64,000 nucleotides of DNA from SIG673 sp045638685 (GTDB taxonomy: Bacteria > Bacillota > Clostridia > Oscillospirales > CAG-272), in contig JAZUBT010000003.1 of the NCBI GenBank assembly GCA_045638685.1, forward strand, positions 1 through 64,000. Direction: 5' to 3'. A program made the position numbers and the translations under genes. The notes below the pieces were generated by a model that saw nothing but the letters and a program-made list of their open reading frames with translations, had not been told where the DNA came from and made no database searches. Below are positions 8,579 through 16,573 of the stretch, piece after piece (the stretch's first letter is position 1; each line of letters begins with the position of its first letter).

Positions 8579-9760
8579 TTATTTTTTCGGTGTTTCGGTT
8601 AATACCTTTTTATATAATTCATAAAGACCTTCCGCCGAGGAATCCCAGTCAAACTCTTTGGCTCGCTGCGAGCCTGATTTTGAAAGCCTTTCTCTAAGAT
8701 CCGGCTCTACTGCAAGTCTGTACATTCCCTCAGCTATATCGTCCTCGGATAGCGGATCGCAAAGAACCGCGCTTTCTCCTGCAATTTCGACAAGAGATGT
8801 CGAATTTGATGTAAGCACAGGCGTTCCGCACGCCATTGCCTCAGCAATAGGCAAACCAAATCCCTCGTAAAGCGAAGGGAACAAAAACGCAAGGGCTCCG
8901 CTGTAAAGCTCGGGCTTTTCATTTTCGTCAACGTAACCGAGGAGACGAATATTATCCTCAATATTTTCTCTTTTTATTCTCTCAAGTATCTCGTCGTAAT
9001 ACCAACCGAGCTTACCTCCGAGAACAAGCTTTGGAGCCTCTTTTCCTTCGGCTTTCAGACGGCTGACGCACTTTGCGTACGCTCCGACCATTCTGTAAAT
9101 ATTCTTTCTCGGCTCAATAGTTCCGAGATAAAAGAAATACTTTCCGTAAGAAAGCTCTCTCTTCTCAAGAACCTTGTCTATTTCCTCGCGTTTTACGTTT
9201 TCGTTATATAAATTAAAATCAACACCGTTATATATTACCGTGATTTTTTCTGACGGAACTCCGTAAAGCTCCATAAGCTCGTCCGCGGTAAATTTAGAAA
9301 CAACTACTATTTTATCTGCTCTTTTAATTGTTTTTTTGATTCTGTATTCAAGAAACTTTCTCGTTTTCAGATTTACCGTTTCGGGGTATCTCTTAAACGC
9401 GAGATCGTGAATTGTACAGATTTTCTTACCTTTTACGCCAAAGGGTATGATAAAATTGAAAAAATGCGTTATTTCGCTTTTCCCGCCGAAAAACATTCTG
9501 TACGGCAAGGGAATCACGCTGCCTATCATTTTGTAAAGCCCTGACGAAAGAAGCGGAAAAGTCTTAACCTTAACCCTCTCGTCCGATCTGTTTTTTATTC
9601 TTTCTCTTTTTTCCGCCGTGTTTCTTAAAGAAAAGCAGGTGAAAAGATACTCGTTTTCAGGATATTTCTTAATTATTCGCTTACAAAGCTCAATTTCGAC
9701 CATACCGATTCCGGTAGGCTGCGGCGCACAGATAGGCTCTGCGTCAAAATTTATCTTCAT
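8579..9760 (-). CDS. Glycosyltransferase family 4, mannosyltransferase-like
   Basis: A 393-residue GT-B transferase. Near its start it has PQPTGIGMVEIELCKRI, then CTIHDLAFKRYPE and VVVSKFTADELMELYGVP in the N-domain. FLYLGTIEPRKN-type and LLGYVDENEKPELYSGA segments follow, and the donor-site LYEGFGLPIAEAMACGTPVL has the conserved E-x7-E. This set is common in bacterial mannosyl/rhamnosyl-transferases of the GT4 MtfB-like group. It overlaps manC by four bases (ATGA), which supports mannose from GDP-mannose as donor (inference). Confidence 0.9.
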   Translation of the reverse strand: MKINFDAEPICAPQPTGIGMVEIELCKRIIKKYPENEYLFTCFSLRNTAEKRERIKNRSDERVKVKTFPLLSSGLYKMIGSVIPLPYRMFFGGKSEITHFFNFIIPFGVKGKKICTIHDLAFKRYPETVNLKTRKFLEYRIKKTIKRADKIVVVSKFTADELMELYGVPSEKITVIYNGVDFNLYNENVKREEIDKVLEKRELSYGKYFFYLGTIEPRKNIYRMVGAYAKCVSRLKAEGKEAPKLVLGGKLGWYYDEILERIKRENIEDNIRLLGYVDENEKPELYSGALAFLFPSLYEGFGLPIAEAMACGTPVLTSNSTSLVEIAGESAVLCDPLSEDDIAEGMYRLAVEPDLRERLSKSGSQRAKEFDWDSSAEGLYELYKKVLTETPKK

Positions 9761-10833
9761 AAATACTCCGGAGTGTCAATAAACTGTTTAGTTGCGTCCT
9801 TGATTTTCTGAGCATAGTCCTTATGGCAAACAAGCAGCGAATTTCCGGACTCAACTATTACGAGGTCGGAAACTCCAAGAACCGCAACTGCTTTACCGTC
9901 GGGCATTTCTATAATATTTCCGGTGCTTTCAAAAGATGCTACGTTTCCGGTTACAAAGTTACCGTTTTCGTCCGCCTTCTGAATTTCCGGAATAGCTGCC
10001 CAGGTTCCAACGTCGTTCCAGTCAAAGGTTGACTGAACGGTTACGCTTCCTCTGACATGCTCCATTACCGCATAGTCAATGGAAATAGGCTCCATTTTCT
10101 CAAACATCTGACGCGTTACCGCCTGCTCGTTCTTTTTGCCGAGATTCTTTCCTATCGAAACGAGACAGGTGCTGTTATGTGGGTGGAAACGCTTAATGCA
10201 GCGAAGCATATAGCTTACCGGGAATACGAACATTCCCGCATTCCAGAGGTAGCTGCCTGACGCCACGTATCTTACCGCGGTTTTATGCTCGGGTTTTTCT
10301 ACAAACCTTCCCATTTTCCACGCAAGCTCAACGCCTTGAATTGGCTTATTTTTGTGAAGCTTTATGTATCCAAAGCCCGTTTCAGGTCTCGTCGGCGTTA
10401 TTCCCACCGTTACGATAGTATTGTCCTTTTCAGCTATTTCACAGCATTTATTAAGGTCGGATGCAAAAGCATCTACGTCCTTTATAACGTGGTCTGACGG
10501 GACAACCATCATTATAGCGTCTCCGTATCTCTTTTTGATAATCTGTGCTGAATAACCTATACAAGCCGTGGTGTTTTTTCCCATAGGCTCGCAAATGATG
10601 TTTTCAACCGGAAGCTCCGGGAGCTGCTCTCTTGTTATGTCAAAATAATCGCTTCCCGTAACTATATATATATTCTTGACGTCGGTAAGCTTTTTCATTC
10701 TGTTTACCGTCGAAACTATAAGCGTATCCTTTTCTCCGCAAAGAGAAAGAAACTGCTTCGGTCTGTCCTTACGGCTCTTCGGCCAAAGTCTTTCGCCTCT
10801 TCCGCCTGCCATAATTACCGCTACTTTTTCCAT
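9757..10833 (-). CDS. manC: Mannose-1-phosphate guanylyltransferase (GDP-mannose pyrophosphorylase)
   Basis: This enzyme converts mannose-1-P and GTP to GDP-mannose. The signature pyrophosphorylase loop AVIMAGGRGERLWPKSRKDRPKQF lies at the N-terminus, followed by VVPSDHVI, GYIKLHK and FVEKPEHKTA, the pattern of ManC/CpsB without the fused isomerase domain (358 residues). An ATG four codons upstream (10845) exists, but it directly abuts its only purine-rich stretch. ATG 10833 has GGAG six bases ahead and gives MEKVAVIMAGG, so I chose it. Its stop overlaps the start of the GT4 gene. It supplies donor sugar for the neighbouring transferases. Confidence 0.92.
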   Translation of the reverse strand: MEKVAVIMAGGRGERLWPKSRKDRPKQFLSLCGEKDTLIVSTVNRMKKLTDVKNIYIVTGSDYFDITREQLPELPVENIICEPMGKNTTACIGYSAQIIKKRYGDAIMMVVPSDHVIKDVDAFASDLNKCCEIAEKDNTIVTVGITPTRPETGFGYIKLHKNKPIQGVELAWKMGRFVEKPEHKTAVRYVASGSYLWNAGMFVFPVSYMLRCIKRFHPHNSTCLVSIGKNLGKKNEQAVTRQMFEKMEPISIDYAVMEHVRGSVTVQSTFDWNDVGTWAAIPEIQKADENGNFVTGNVASFESTGNIIEMPDGKAVAVLGVSDLVIVESGNSLLVCHKDYAQKIKDATKQFIDTPEYL

Positions 10834-10906
10834 TTTAAACTCCATTCCGCCATCCGGTGAGGATAGCTACAATTAAACGAATTTTCTGTATTTTATCTTG
10901 CTAACC

Positions 10907-10924
10907 AAAAGGCTTTTGCCTTTT
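10907..10924. other. Small hairpin between phosphohexomutase and manC genes
   Basis: AAAAGGC-TTTT-GCCTTTT is a perfect 7-bp stem in an A+T-rich 292-base gap. The T-run after it is short in both directions, so it is at best a weak terminator. The rest of the gap (10834-11125) shows only A+T-rich sequence with partial repeats of TTAAATTAA. Confidence 0.3.
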
Positions 10925-11125
10925 AATAAAACTGCAACATAAAGGATACTTTATTACGTTAAATTAAGGTTCCAACTAATCTCTTTACTACATTAAATTA
11001 AACCTTACACTAAATTCTTTATCTCGTTTTATATACCTAATTTCACAAGAAATAGACATCTTTTGCTATTTAATAAGTTTCAGGGATTAATTTCGCCATA
11101 TTTTGATGTTTTTACCACGAAACCC

Positions 11126-12829
11126 TTAAAGTCTAACGTCTTTTTTAATTTCTTCAAGAATCTCTGCAGCTTCTGCCTCGGTCTTTCCGCGCGCCGAGAG
11201 ATAAGCCTTTATTTTCGGCTCTGTACCGGAGGGACGTACTATAACCTTGTTTCCGTTTTCCGTGCTGAACTCCAGAACGTTGGAGTCCGGAAGTCCCGTA
11301 TCAGGATTGAACTCTCCGTCCTTAAGTCCTTCCTTATGGTAATCTATAACCTTAACAACCTTGCTGCCCGCAAAGGATTCCGGAGGACAAGCTCTGAGGC
11401 TGCTTATAATCTCCTTCATCTTTATCGCGCCGTCAGCGCCCTCGTAAGAGAAGTTCATAAGGCCTTCCTTGTAATATCCGTGCTTTTTGCAAAGACCGTC
11501 GAATACGTCGAGAAGTGTCATTCCCTTCTTTTTATAATAAAGCGCCATTTCAGCGGAAAGCATCGCGCCGTTTACGCCGTCCTTATCCCTTACGTAGCCG
11601 CCGGAAAGGTATCCGCAGCTCTCTTCAAATCCAAAGAGGTAGTCGTCTTCCCTATTTTCGTTTTCAAGGAGCGCAATCTGCTCTCCGATATACTTGAATC
11701 CCGTAAGAACGCGACGAAGCTCTATTCCGTAGGAATCGGCAACGCTGTCTGCCATTACCGTAGAAACTATCGTGGTTACCGCTACGGGGTTTTTCGGGAA
11801 TGTTCCAAGCTCCTTTTTGCGTCTCGCTATATAATCAACAAGGAGTATTCCCATCTGATTACCCGAGAGCGCCTCGTAGCCGCCCTTTCCGTCCTTTACG
11901 GCAACGCGACATCTGTCGCAGTCGGGATCGGTTGCTATCATTAAATCTGCATTGGTTTCCTTGCAAAGCTGAAGCGCAAGAGTAAGAGCCTCGGGGTTTT
12001 CGGGGTTCGGATAGGGACAGGTCGGGAAGTTGCCGTCAGGCATCTCCTGCTCCTTAACTATCGAAACGTTATAGCTCTTATTAGCGGCAAGAATCTCGCT
12101 TACACATCTTCTGCCCGCTCCGTTAAGAGGAGTATAAACTATATTAAGCTTTTCTCCCTCCACAGCGCTTTCGTCAAGCAGAGACTCCTTTTTAACCTCG
12201 GCGATAAATGCGTTAAACACCTCGTCGCCAATCGGTATAATAAGCCCTTTGTTAAGCGCCTCGTCGTAATCAACGGTTTTTACTCCGTCAAAAATATCGG
12301 TTTTTCCGATTTCTTCCAATATTGAATCGGCTATCGTCGGGCCTATCTGGCAACCGTCGTCTCCGTAAACCTTATATCCGTTATATATTGCCGGATTATG
12401 GCTCGCAGTTACGCAGATACCCGCATCGCAGCCGTAGTATCTTACCGCAAAAGAAGGCGCCGGAGTTGGAGCAAGCTCGGAATATACGAATACGGTTATT
12501 CCGTTTGCAGCCAATATAGATGCAGCTCTTTTAGTGAAAAGCTCTCCCTTTATTCTGCTGTCGTAAGCTATTGCTACCGAAAGCTTTTTCTTAGTCTTAT
12601 TAGCGTTGTTAAGAGAGTTAGCAAGTCCCTGAGTTGCTCTTCCGACGGTGTAAATATTCATTCTGTTGGTTCCCACACCTATCACGCCTCTGAGTCCGCC
12701 CGTACCAAACGTAAGGTCGCAACGGAAACGGTCAAAAATAGCGGCTTCATCACCTGCTATTTCGTCAAGCTCCTTTTGAAGATCGGGATCAAGAGTTGCG
12801 TATTTTTTCCAGTTGTTATATGCTTCCAT
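11126..12829 (-). CDS. Phosphoglucomutase/phosphomannomutase (alpha-D-phosphohexomutase)
   Basis: A 567-residue four-domain phosphohexomutase of the PgcA group. It interconverts hexose-1-P and hexose-6-P in the cytoplasm. Visible are the substrate-access GGLRGVIG at ~45, the phosphoserine loop VTASHNPAIYNGYKVY (catalytic Ser ~142), the metal loop DPDCDRCRVAV (~302), the sugar-specificity loop FGFEESCGYLSG (~402) and the phosphate-binding RPSGTEPKIKAY near the end. It is upstream of manC on the same strand, so it can supply mannose-1-P or glucose-1-P to the glycan locus. It starts behind CGGAG after a long structured leader. Confidence 0.9.
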   Translation of the reverse strand: MEAYNNWKKYATLDPDLQKELDEIAGDEAAIFDRFRCDLTFGTGGLRGVIGVGTNRMNIYTVGRATQGLANSLNNANKTKKKLSVAIAYDSRIKGELFTKRAASILAANGITVFVYSELAPTPAPSFAVRYYGCDAGICVTASHNPAIYNGYKVYGDDGCQIGPTIADSILEEIGKTDIFDGVKTVDYDEALNKGLIIPIGDEVFNAFIAEVKKESLLDESAVEGEKLNIVYTPLNGAGRRCVSEILAANKSYNVSIVKEQEMPDGNFPTCPYPNPENPEALTLALQLCKETNADLMIATDPDCDRCRVAVKDGKGGYEALSGNQMGILLVDYIARRKKELGTFPKNPVAVTTIVSTVMADSVADSYGIELRRVLTGFKYIGEQIALLENENREDDYLFGFEESCGYLSGGYVRDKDGVNGAMLSAEMALYYKKKGMTLLDVFDGLCKKHGYYKEGLMNFSYEGADGAIKMKEIISSLRACPPESFAGSKVVKVIDYHKEGLKDGEFNPDTGLPDSNVLEFSTENGNKVIVRPSGTEPKIKAYLSARGKTEAEAAEILEEIKKDVRL

Positions 12830-13080
12830 ACAAATCTCCGTTCTGTCGCTTATGCGACATATTTATTAGTCGTCAAACCTTTATTTTTAAAAACCGAAAC
12901 CGCCGCTTGTCAGTATAAAATAAACCTGTGAGCGTTTTCATATTTTTAATTTCTCGACTGTTAGACACGACGCAAAACGTGTATTTTCCCAAAACACACT
13001 CGGGCGTTACCGCCCAAGGCCAAGACCACCTCTGCGATGCACAGTTATAAAAGCTACTGCTTTTTTCATTTTTATTATAC
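12830..13080 (-). promoter_or_regulatory. Candidate structured leader RNA upstream of the phosphohexomutase gene
   Basis: Reading the minus strand from ~13080 toward the gene, three compact hairpins follow a possible -10 box (TATAAT, 13079-13074). They are AAAAGC-AGTA-GCTTTT (~13052-13037), GGGCG-GTAA-CGCCC with a GNRA-type loop (13015-13002), and a 9-bp stem GTGTGTTTT-GGG-AAAATACAC (12999-12979). The cluster is much more G+C-rich than the flanks. A 20-codon reading frame overlaps it but has no convincing Shine-Dalgarno. I do not recognise a known RNA family. It could be a leader element or a small RNA. Confidence 0.35.
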
Positions 13081-13471
13081 CCTTGTAAAGCATTCGCATT
13101 CAGAAAAAGTGTCCGCGCGTCTTACGTTCACTCTTATTGACTCAGCCCTTTTAATAATGTTTCAAGGAACGCAAAATGTTAAACATTTACATTTCTACAC
13201 ATTTATACTATATTATAATATATTATTATTATAATAATTACATCTTTTTGTTAACATTCTGTTACTAACACGCAAAATATCAAGGGCATTTTTTCAAAAA
13301 AGTAAAAAAACCGCTGAAATCCTTGGATTTTTTATTTCCGAAAAAAAGTTGGCGTTAAATTTTAATTATTTTCCTTTTATATTTTTTTGCCCCCAAAATA
13401 ATATTGTTAAATTTAACCTTAAAAACGGTAATTAAAAAAACAAAAAATGATAGATTATATCTTAACGCATA
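13081..13471. other. A+T-rich intergenic stretch
   Basis: No coding signal is seen. The region is very A+T-rich and includes an ATTATAATA-type palindromic island at about 13205-13242, which could hold minus-strand promoter elements for the downstream leader. No pair of good -35 and -10 boxes with 17-bp spacing was found. Confidence 0.4.
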
Positions 13472-13504
13472 CAAAAAAACCGCAGAAATTAATCTGCGGT
13501 TTTT
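13472..13504. terminator. Intrinsic terminator downstream of the solute-binding lipoprotein gene
   Basis: AAAAACCGCAGA and TCTGCGGTTTTT form the stem around an A+T-rich loop, with T-runs in both orientations. It lies 17 bases beyond the minus-strand stop codon at 13522 and so ends that transcript. Confidence 0.85.
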
Positions 13505-13521
13505 AATGCACAAACACTTAA

Positions 13522-15090
13522 TTATTTTTCAATTATAGCGTCAAGTCTAGCTAGAAGCTCGTTATAAATTCCGTTACCGTTCTGGGAAATCGTAGCATAG
13601 CTGGACATAAAATTATTGTTGTCGCTTTGCATAGTTTTGCGAATAATGTAATGTACGTCCTTGAGCTGAAGCGCTATGGCAATATCAAATATTCTGTTCT
13701 CGAATATAAGTTCAAGCATTTCAACAGACTCGTTATCACGAACCGTTTTTCTCTTAAGAACCGTCTCATAGTAAGCGTATGTAAGGGAAACGTCTTCACC
13801 GGTCTCCTCGTCGTACTCGGAGCTGGAGTAGTAAGCAAGAGCCTCGAGAATGTATGCTGCGAACTCGGCGTTCGAGTTCTTACCTACGTTCGGAATTACG
13901 TAGCAGTCGGCGGTGCTGTACTGAACCGTGTTACCGTACTCGGTAGCGTTTTTATCAAGCTTAGGCATCGGAAGAATACCGAACTCGGTTTCCATCTCTC
14001 TGATAAGTCCTATCGTTCCTGCGTGGCAGATGAAGAATAGAGAACGGTCAGCCGAGAACATAGGACGAAGGTACTCAGCGTAAACGTCCCTTACTCCCGT
14101 GGCCTTTTCTACGTCTTCAGCCATAAGCATCCAATATTCAGAGTAGTTCTTGATGTTCATAAAGTCATATACTGCGTTAACTGCTTGATAGAGGGTATTT
14201 GCATCTTCTTCTCTAACCTTTAAAGGGTCGTTATCATCGCGCTTCATTATTGTTTTATCGTTTGCAACCATAAGAGCGTCAGCAACGGCGAGTTGAAGGG
14301 TAACACCGTATCTTCCGCCACCGGTATAGTTCGTATCCCAAACTTTTTGGTTCGGATTTTCCTCTTCCTGTGCGGAGTCCTTCGCAATGCCCTTCAGATA
14401 TTCAAGCGTCCAACCGCCACTCTTTACAAGATCGTAAAGAACCGTGGATTCATTTTTGGTGTATTCCTCGTATATAGCTTTGTTAAAAAGAACAACCCAG
14501 GTTGCGTCGTCGTCAACGGTACAGATGTCTCCGATTCCGAAATACGCGCCCTCGTAAAGGAGAAGCGATTCGGTAATAGCGCTGTCCCACCAAGGCTGAG
14601 AAAGGTCGATCCATCTTTCCGCGTTAAGATCGCAAAGCTGACCGGTAAGAGCGAGTCTAAGCGCCTGTTCCAGACGAACTCTGAATACGCTGTAATCGTC
14701 GTTCATCTGCTTTAAGTTCTTGTTTGCTTCCTCTTCAAGATCGTCCTGCGGCACCTTTTCTCTTACTATCGTAACGCCGAAATACTTTTTAATTTTTTCG
14801 TTTCTGGTTTCAACGGCAACCGTAACGGCTTCGTCTCCAAGCTCCTCGTTGGGAACGAGGTCAACGATGTTAAACGCCTGGTTTTTCTGTCTGTCCTCGT
14901 GGCTCAGAACTCTGAATTTTTTTCCGCCGTACTTTTTTTGCGTACCGTCAAAGGACGGTGGTAAATCATCCTCGGCTTCTATCGTTTCGCCATCATCGTC
15001 GTCATCTTTTGCACATCCGGTAACGAAAAGGGGCAGAATCGCCATCGCAAAAACAAGCAGAAGGATGAGAAATCTTCTTCTTTTGTTCAT
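13522..15090 (-). CDS. Extracellular solute-binding lipoprotein (ABC sugar importer-like)
   Basis: A 522-residue lipoprotein. The signal peptide runs MNKRRRFLILLLVFAMAILPLFVTGC with lipobox VTGC and the modified Cys at 26, followed by an acidic linker (DDDDDGETIEAEDD). The mature part, with EKIKKYFGVTIVREKVP, LPMPKLDKNATEYGNTVQ and SADCYVIPNVGKN, resembles the family 1/COG1653-type periplasmic sugar-binding fold, larger than usual. I placed the start at 15090 because AAAGGAG precedes it and the signal peptide begins there; the longer upstream frame is not credible. No permease or ATPase gene is adjacent, so it is an orphan binding protein here. Ligand unknown. Confidence 0.8.
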   Translation of the reverse strand: MNKRRRFLILLLVFAMAILPLFVTGCAKDDDDDGETIEAEDDLPPSFDGTQKKYGGKKFRVLSHEDRQKNQAFNIVDLVPNEELGDEAVTVAVETRNEKIKKYFGVTIVREKVPQDDLEEEANKNLKQMNDDYSVFRVRLEQALRLALTGQLCDLNAERWIDLSQPWWDSAITESLLLYEGAYFGIGDICTVDDDATWVVLFNKAIYEEYTKNESTVLYDLVKSGGWTLEYLKGIAKDSAQEEENPNQKVWDTNYTGGGRYGVTLQLAVADALMVANDKTIMKRDDNDPLKVREEDANTLYQAVNAVYDFMNIKNYSEYWMLMAEDVEKATGVRDVYAEYLRPMFSADRSLFFICHAGTIGLIREMETEFGILPMPKLDKNATEYGNTVQYSTADCYVIPNVGKNSNAEFAAYILEALAYYSSSEYDEETGEDVSLTYAYYETVLKRKTVRDNESVEMLELIFENRIFDIAIALQLKDVHYIIRKTMQSDNNNFMSSYATISQNGNGIYNELLARLDAIIEK

Positions 15091-15328
15091 TGGATATTTC
15101 TCCTTTAAAATAATTTTTCTTATACCTATTTTATCATAATAGCGACACTTCTTTGTTAATAAATTATAAAATTTACTCGCTAATAACATTTTTCGTGTAT
15201 ATAAAACAAAACCCAACCCGCGTTTTTGTGCACAACGCCGTTTGTTAAACACAAAAACAGTTCGCGCCGCCTTGTAAGCCGAAATTTTCTTACATAATTA
15301 TAAGACGGTCAAGAGTCCCCAATTTAGG

Positions 15329-16120
15329 TTAAAACTCAAAGCCCACCGATTCAAGGTACGCCTTGCTCTTTGCAAGACATTTAAAAGGGTTCGGCTCGTC
15401 GCCGAAGGTCTTATCCTGCTCGACAAGTATATATTCGGTTCCCGCGTCCTTAAGCGCGTCTCCTATTGCAGGGAAATCAAGTATTCCGTTTCCGCACCAC
15501 GTAAAGCGAGGCTCACCGCTCTCCTGCAAAAGCATATCCTTGAAATGAACGCAAGGAAGCCTGCCCACAAGACGCTTTATCTCGGATACGGGGTCATATT
15601 CTGAGTATTTCACCCAGTACGTATCAAGCGTAAAGCCCATTTCGTCCGGCGCAAAGGCATCGGAAAGATACTCCATAATGATTTTTCCGTTTTTTGCCTT
15701 GTTAAGATACTCCGGAGAATGGTTATGATACATAAAGTAACAGCCTGATTTTTTGATTTTTTCAACTACGGGCTTTGCTCTTTTCACAAAGCTTTCGCAA
15801 ATGTCAGGAAGCTTCTCGGTTTCCTTTGTAAAGACGTCAGGCATTGATCCTATTCCGATATATTTACAGTCAAACGTTTTGTGATCGGCTATCATTTTAT
15901 CGGTGTTTTCGGCAAGCTTATCAAAGTTAACGTGTGTCAGGGCACATTTAAGTCCGTTCCTTTTAAGCTCCTCGGCAAGCCACTGCCCCTCGTAATCACA
16001 GGTTCCCGAAACCTGCACGACGGTGTAACCCATATCGGCGATTTTTTTAAGTGTTTCAGAAAAAGAGCTTAAATCCTTGCAGTACTGATTTAACGTATAA
16101 AGCTGTACTCCTACCCTCAT
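15329..16120 (-). CDS. Sugar phosphate isomerase/epimerase-like TIM-barrel protein
   Basis: A 263-residue protein of the xylose-isomerase-like/AP-endonuclease-2 superfamily: VGVQLYTLNQYCKDL at the start, YFMYHNHSPEYL, GFTLDTYWVKYSE, CVHFKDMLLQE and ILVEQDKTFG at the C-terminus. The His, Glu and Asp residues in these strands are the usual metal ligands. Such proteins are often sugar epimerases or inosose dehydratase-like enzymes; the substrate is not predictable. It has its own strong promoter and an AGGAG ribosome binding site. The adjacent solute-binding lipoprotein, downstream on the same strand, hints at a shared sugar (inference). Confidence 0.82.
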   Translation of the reverse strand: MRVGVQLYTLNQYCKDLSSFSETLKKIADMGYTVVQVSGTCDYEGQWLAEELKRNGLKCALTHVNFDKLAENTDKMIADHKTFDCKYIGIGSMPDVFTKETEKLPDICESFVKRAKPVVEKIKKSGCYFMYHNHSPEYLNKAKNGKIIMEYLSDAFAPDEMGFTLDTYWVKYSEYDPVSEIKRLVGRLPCVHFKDMLLQESGEPRFTWCGNGILDFPAIGDALKDAGTEYILVEQDKTFGDEPNPFKCLAKSKAYLESVGFEF

Positions 16121-16154
16121 TTAATTCTCCTATGTTTTTTTATTTACATTAAAA

Positions 16155-16183
16155 ATTATAACACCCGTTATGCTTTTTGTCAA
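16155..16183 (-). promoter_or_regulatory. Sigma-A promoter of the TIM-barrel gene
   Basis: On the minus strand TTGACA (16183-16178) and TATAAT (16160-16155) are separated by exactly 17 bases, a perfect consensus match. The predicted start of transcription is ~28 bases upstream of ATG 16120. Confidence 0.85.
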
Positions 16184-16280
16184 GTAAATTATAATGTTTC
16201 ACCCGTATAAATCATACAACACAGGGCATAATTTAAAAGGGGAAAACCCGCATTTCAATTTATTAAGGAGACTTAAAGCT

Positions 16281-16481
16281 ATGGAATACAAAAACGGATG
16301 TTGCGGCACCGACAGCTGCGATATAGCAAACAAATCAATAGGATGCACCGTTACACAGTGCGTTCACCACTGCAAAAACGAGAACTACTGCTCTCTTTCC
16401 AAGATAGAGGTTGTAACTCACGAAGGCAATCCTACCGAGGTACAGTGTACCGACTGCGCTTCCTTTGCGCCTAAGGGCTAA
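16281..16481 (+). CDS. Small Cys-rich DUF1540 protein
   Basis: A 66-residue protein starting at ATG 16281, behind AAGGAG. An upstream in-frame ATG at 16194 has no ribosome binding site and precedes the real start. The pattern IGCTVTQCVHHCKNENYCSLSKIEVV...CTDCASF is the DUF1540 motif, with spaced cysteines suited to a metal site. Ten cysteines in 66 residues suggest zinc binding or redox sensitivity. DUF1540 proteins are common in Clostridia, some during sporulation, but no function is established that I can name. A possible -10 box TATAAT stands at 16190-16195 with no clear -35. Confidence 0.8.
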   Translation: MEYKNGCCGTDSCDIANKSIGCTVTQCVHHCKNENYCSLSKIEVVTHEGNPTEVQCTDCASFAPKG

Positions 16482-16494
16482 AATAATTTAAATA

Positions 16495-16552
16495 TAAAAA
16501 ACAGAGACGCGGAAGCGGCTTTTTGCTGCTCCAACCCCGTCTCTGTTTTTTT
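16495..16552. terminator. Bidirectional terminator between DUF1540 gene and ackA
   Basis: AAAAAACAGAGACG pairs with CGTCTCTGTTTTTT, enclosing a secondary GC-rich hairpin. A- and T-tracts flank both sides, so it serves the converging DUF1540 and ackA transcripts. Confidence 0.85.
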
Positions 16553-16573
16553 AACTACACGCGTTTTGTTTTC

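Noticed and set aside
11063..11944. 293-codon plus-strand frame opposite the phosphohexomutase gene
   Set aside because: No start signal, and its protein is a complement-strand artefact of a clear enzyme gene.
13000..13059. 20-codon minus-strand peptide frame in the phosphohexomutase leader
   Set aside because: No Shine-Dalgarno and it overlaps the hairpins; a leader peptide cannot be excluded but is not supported.
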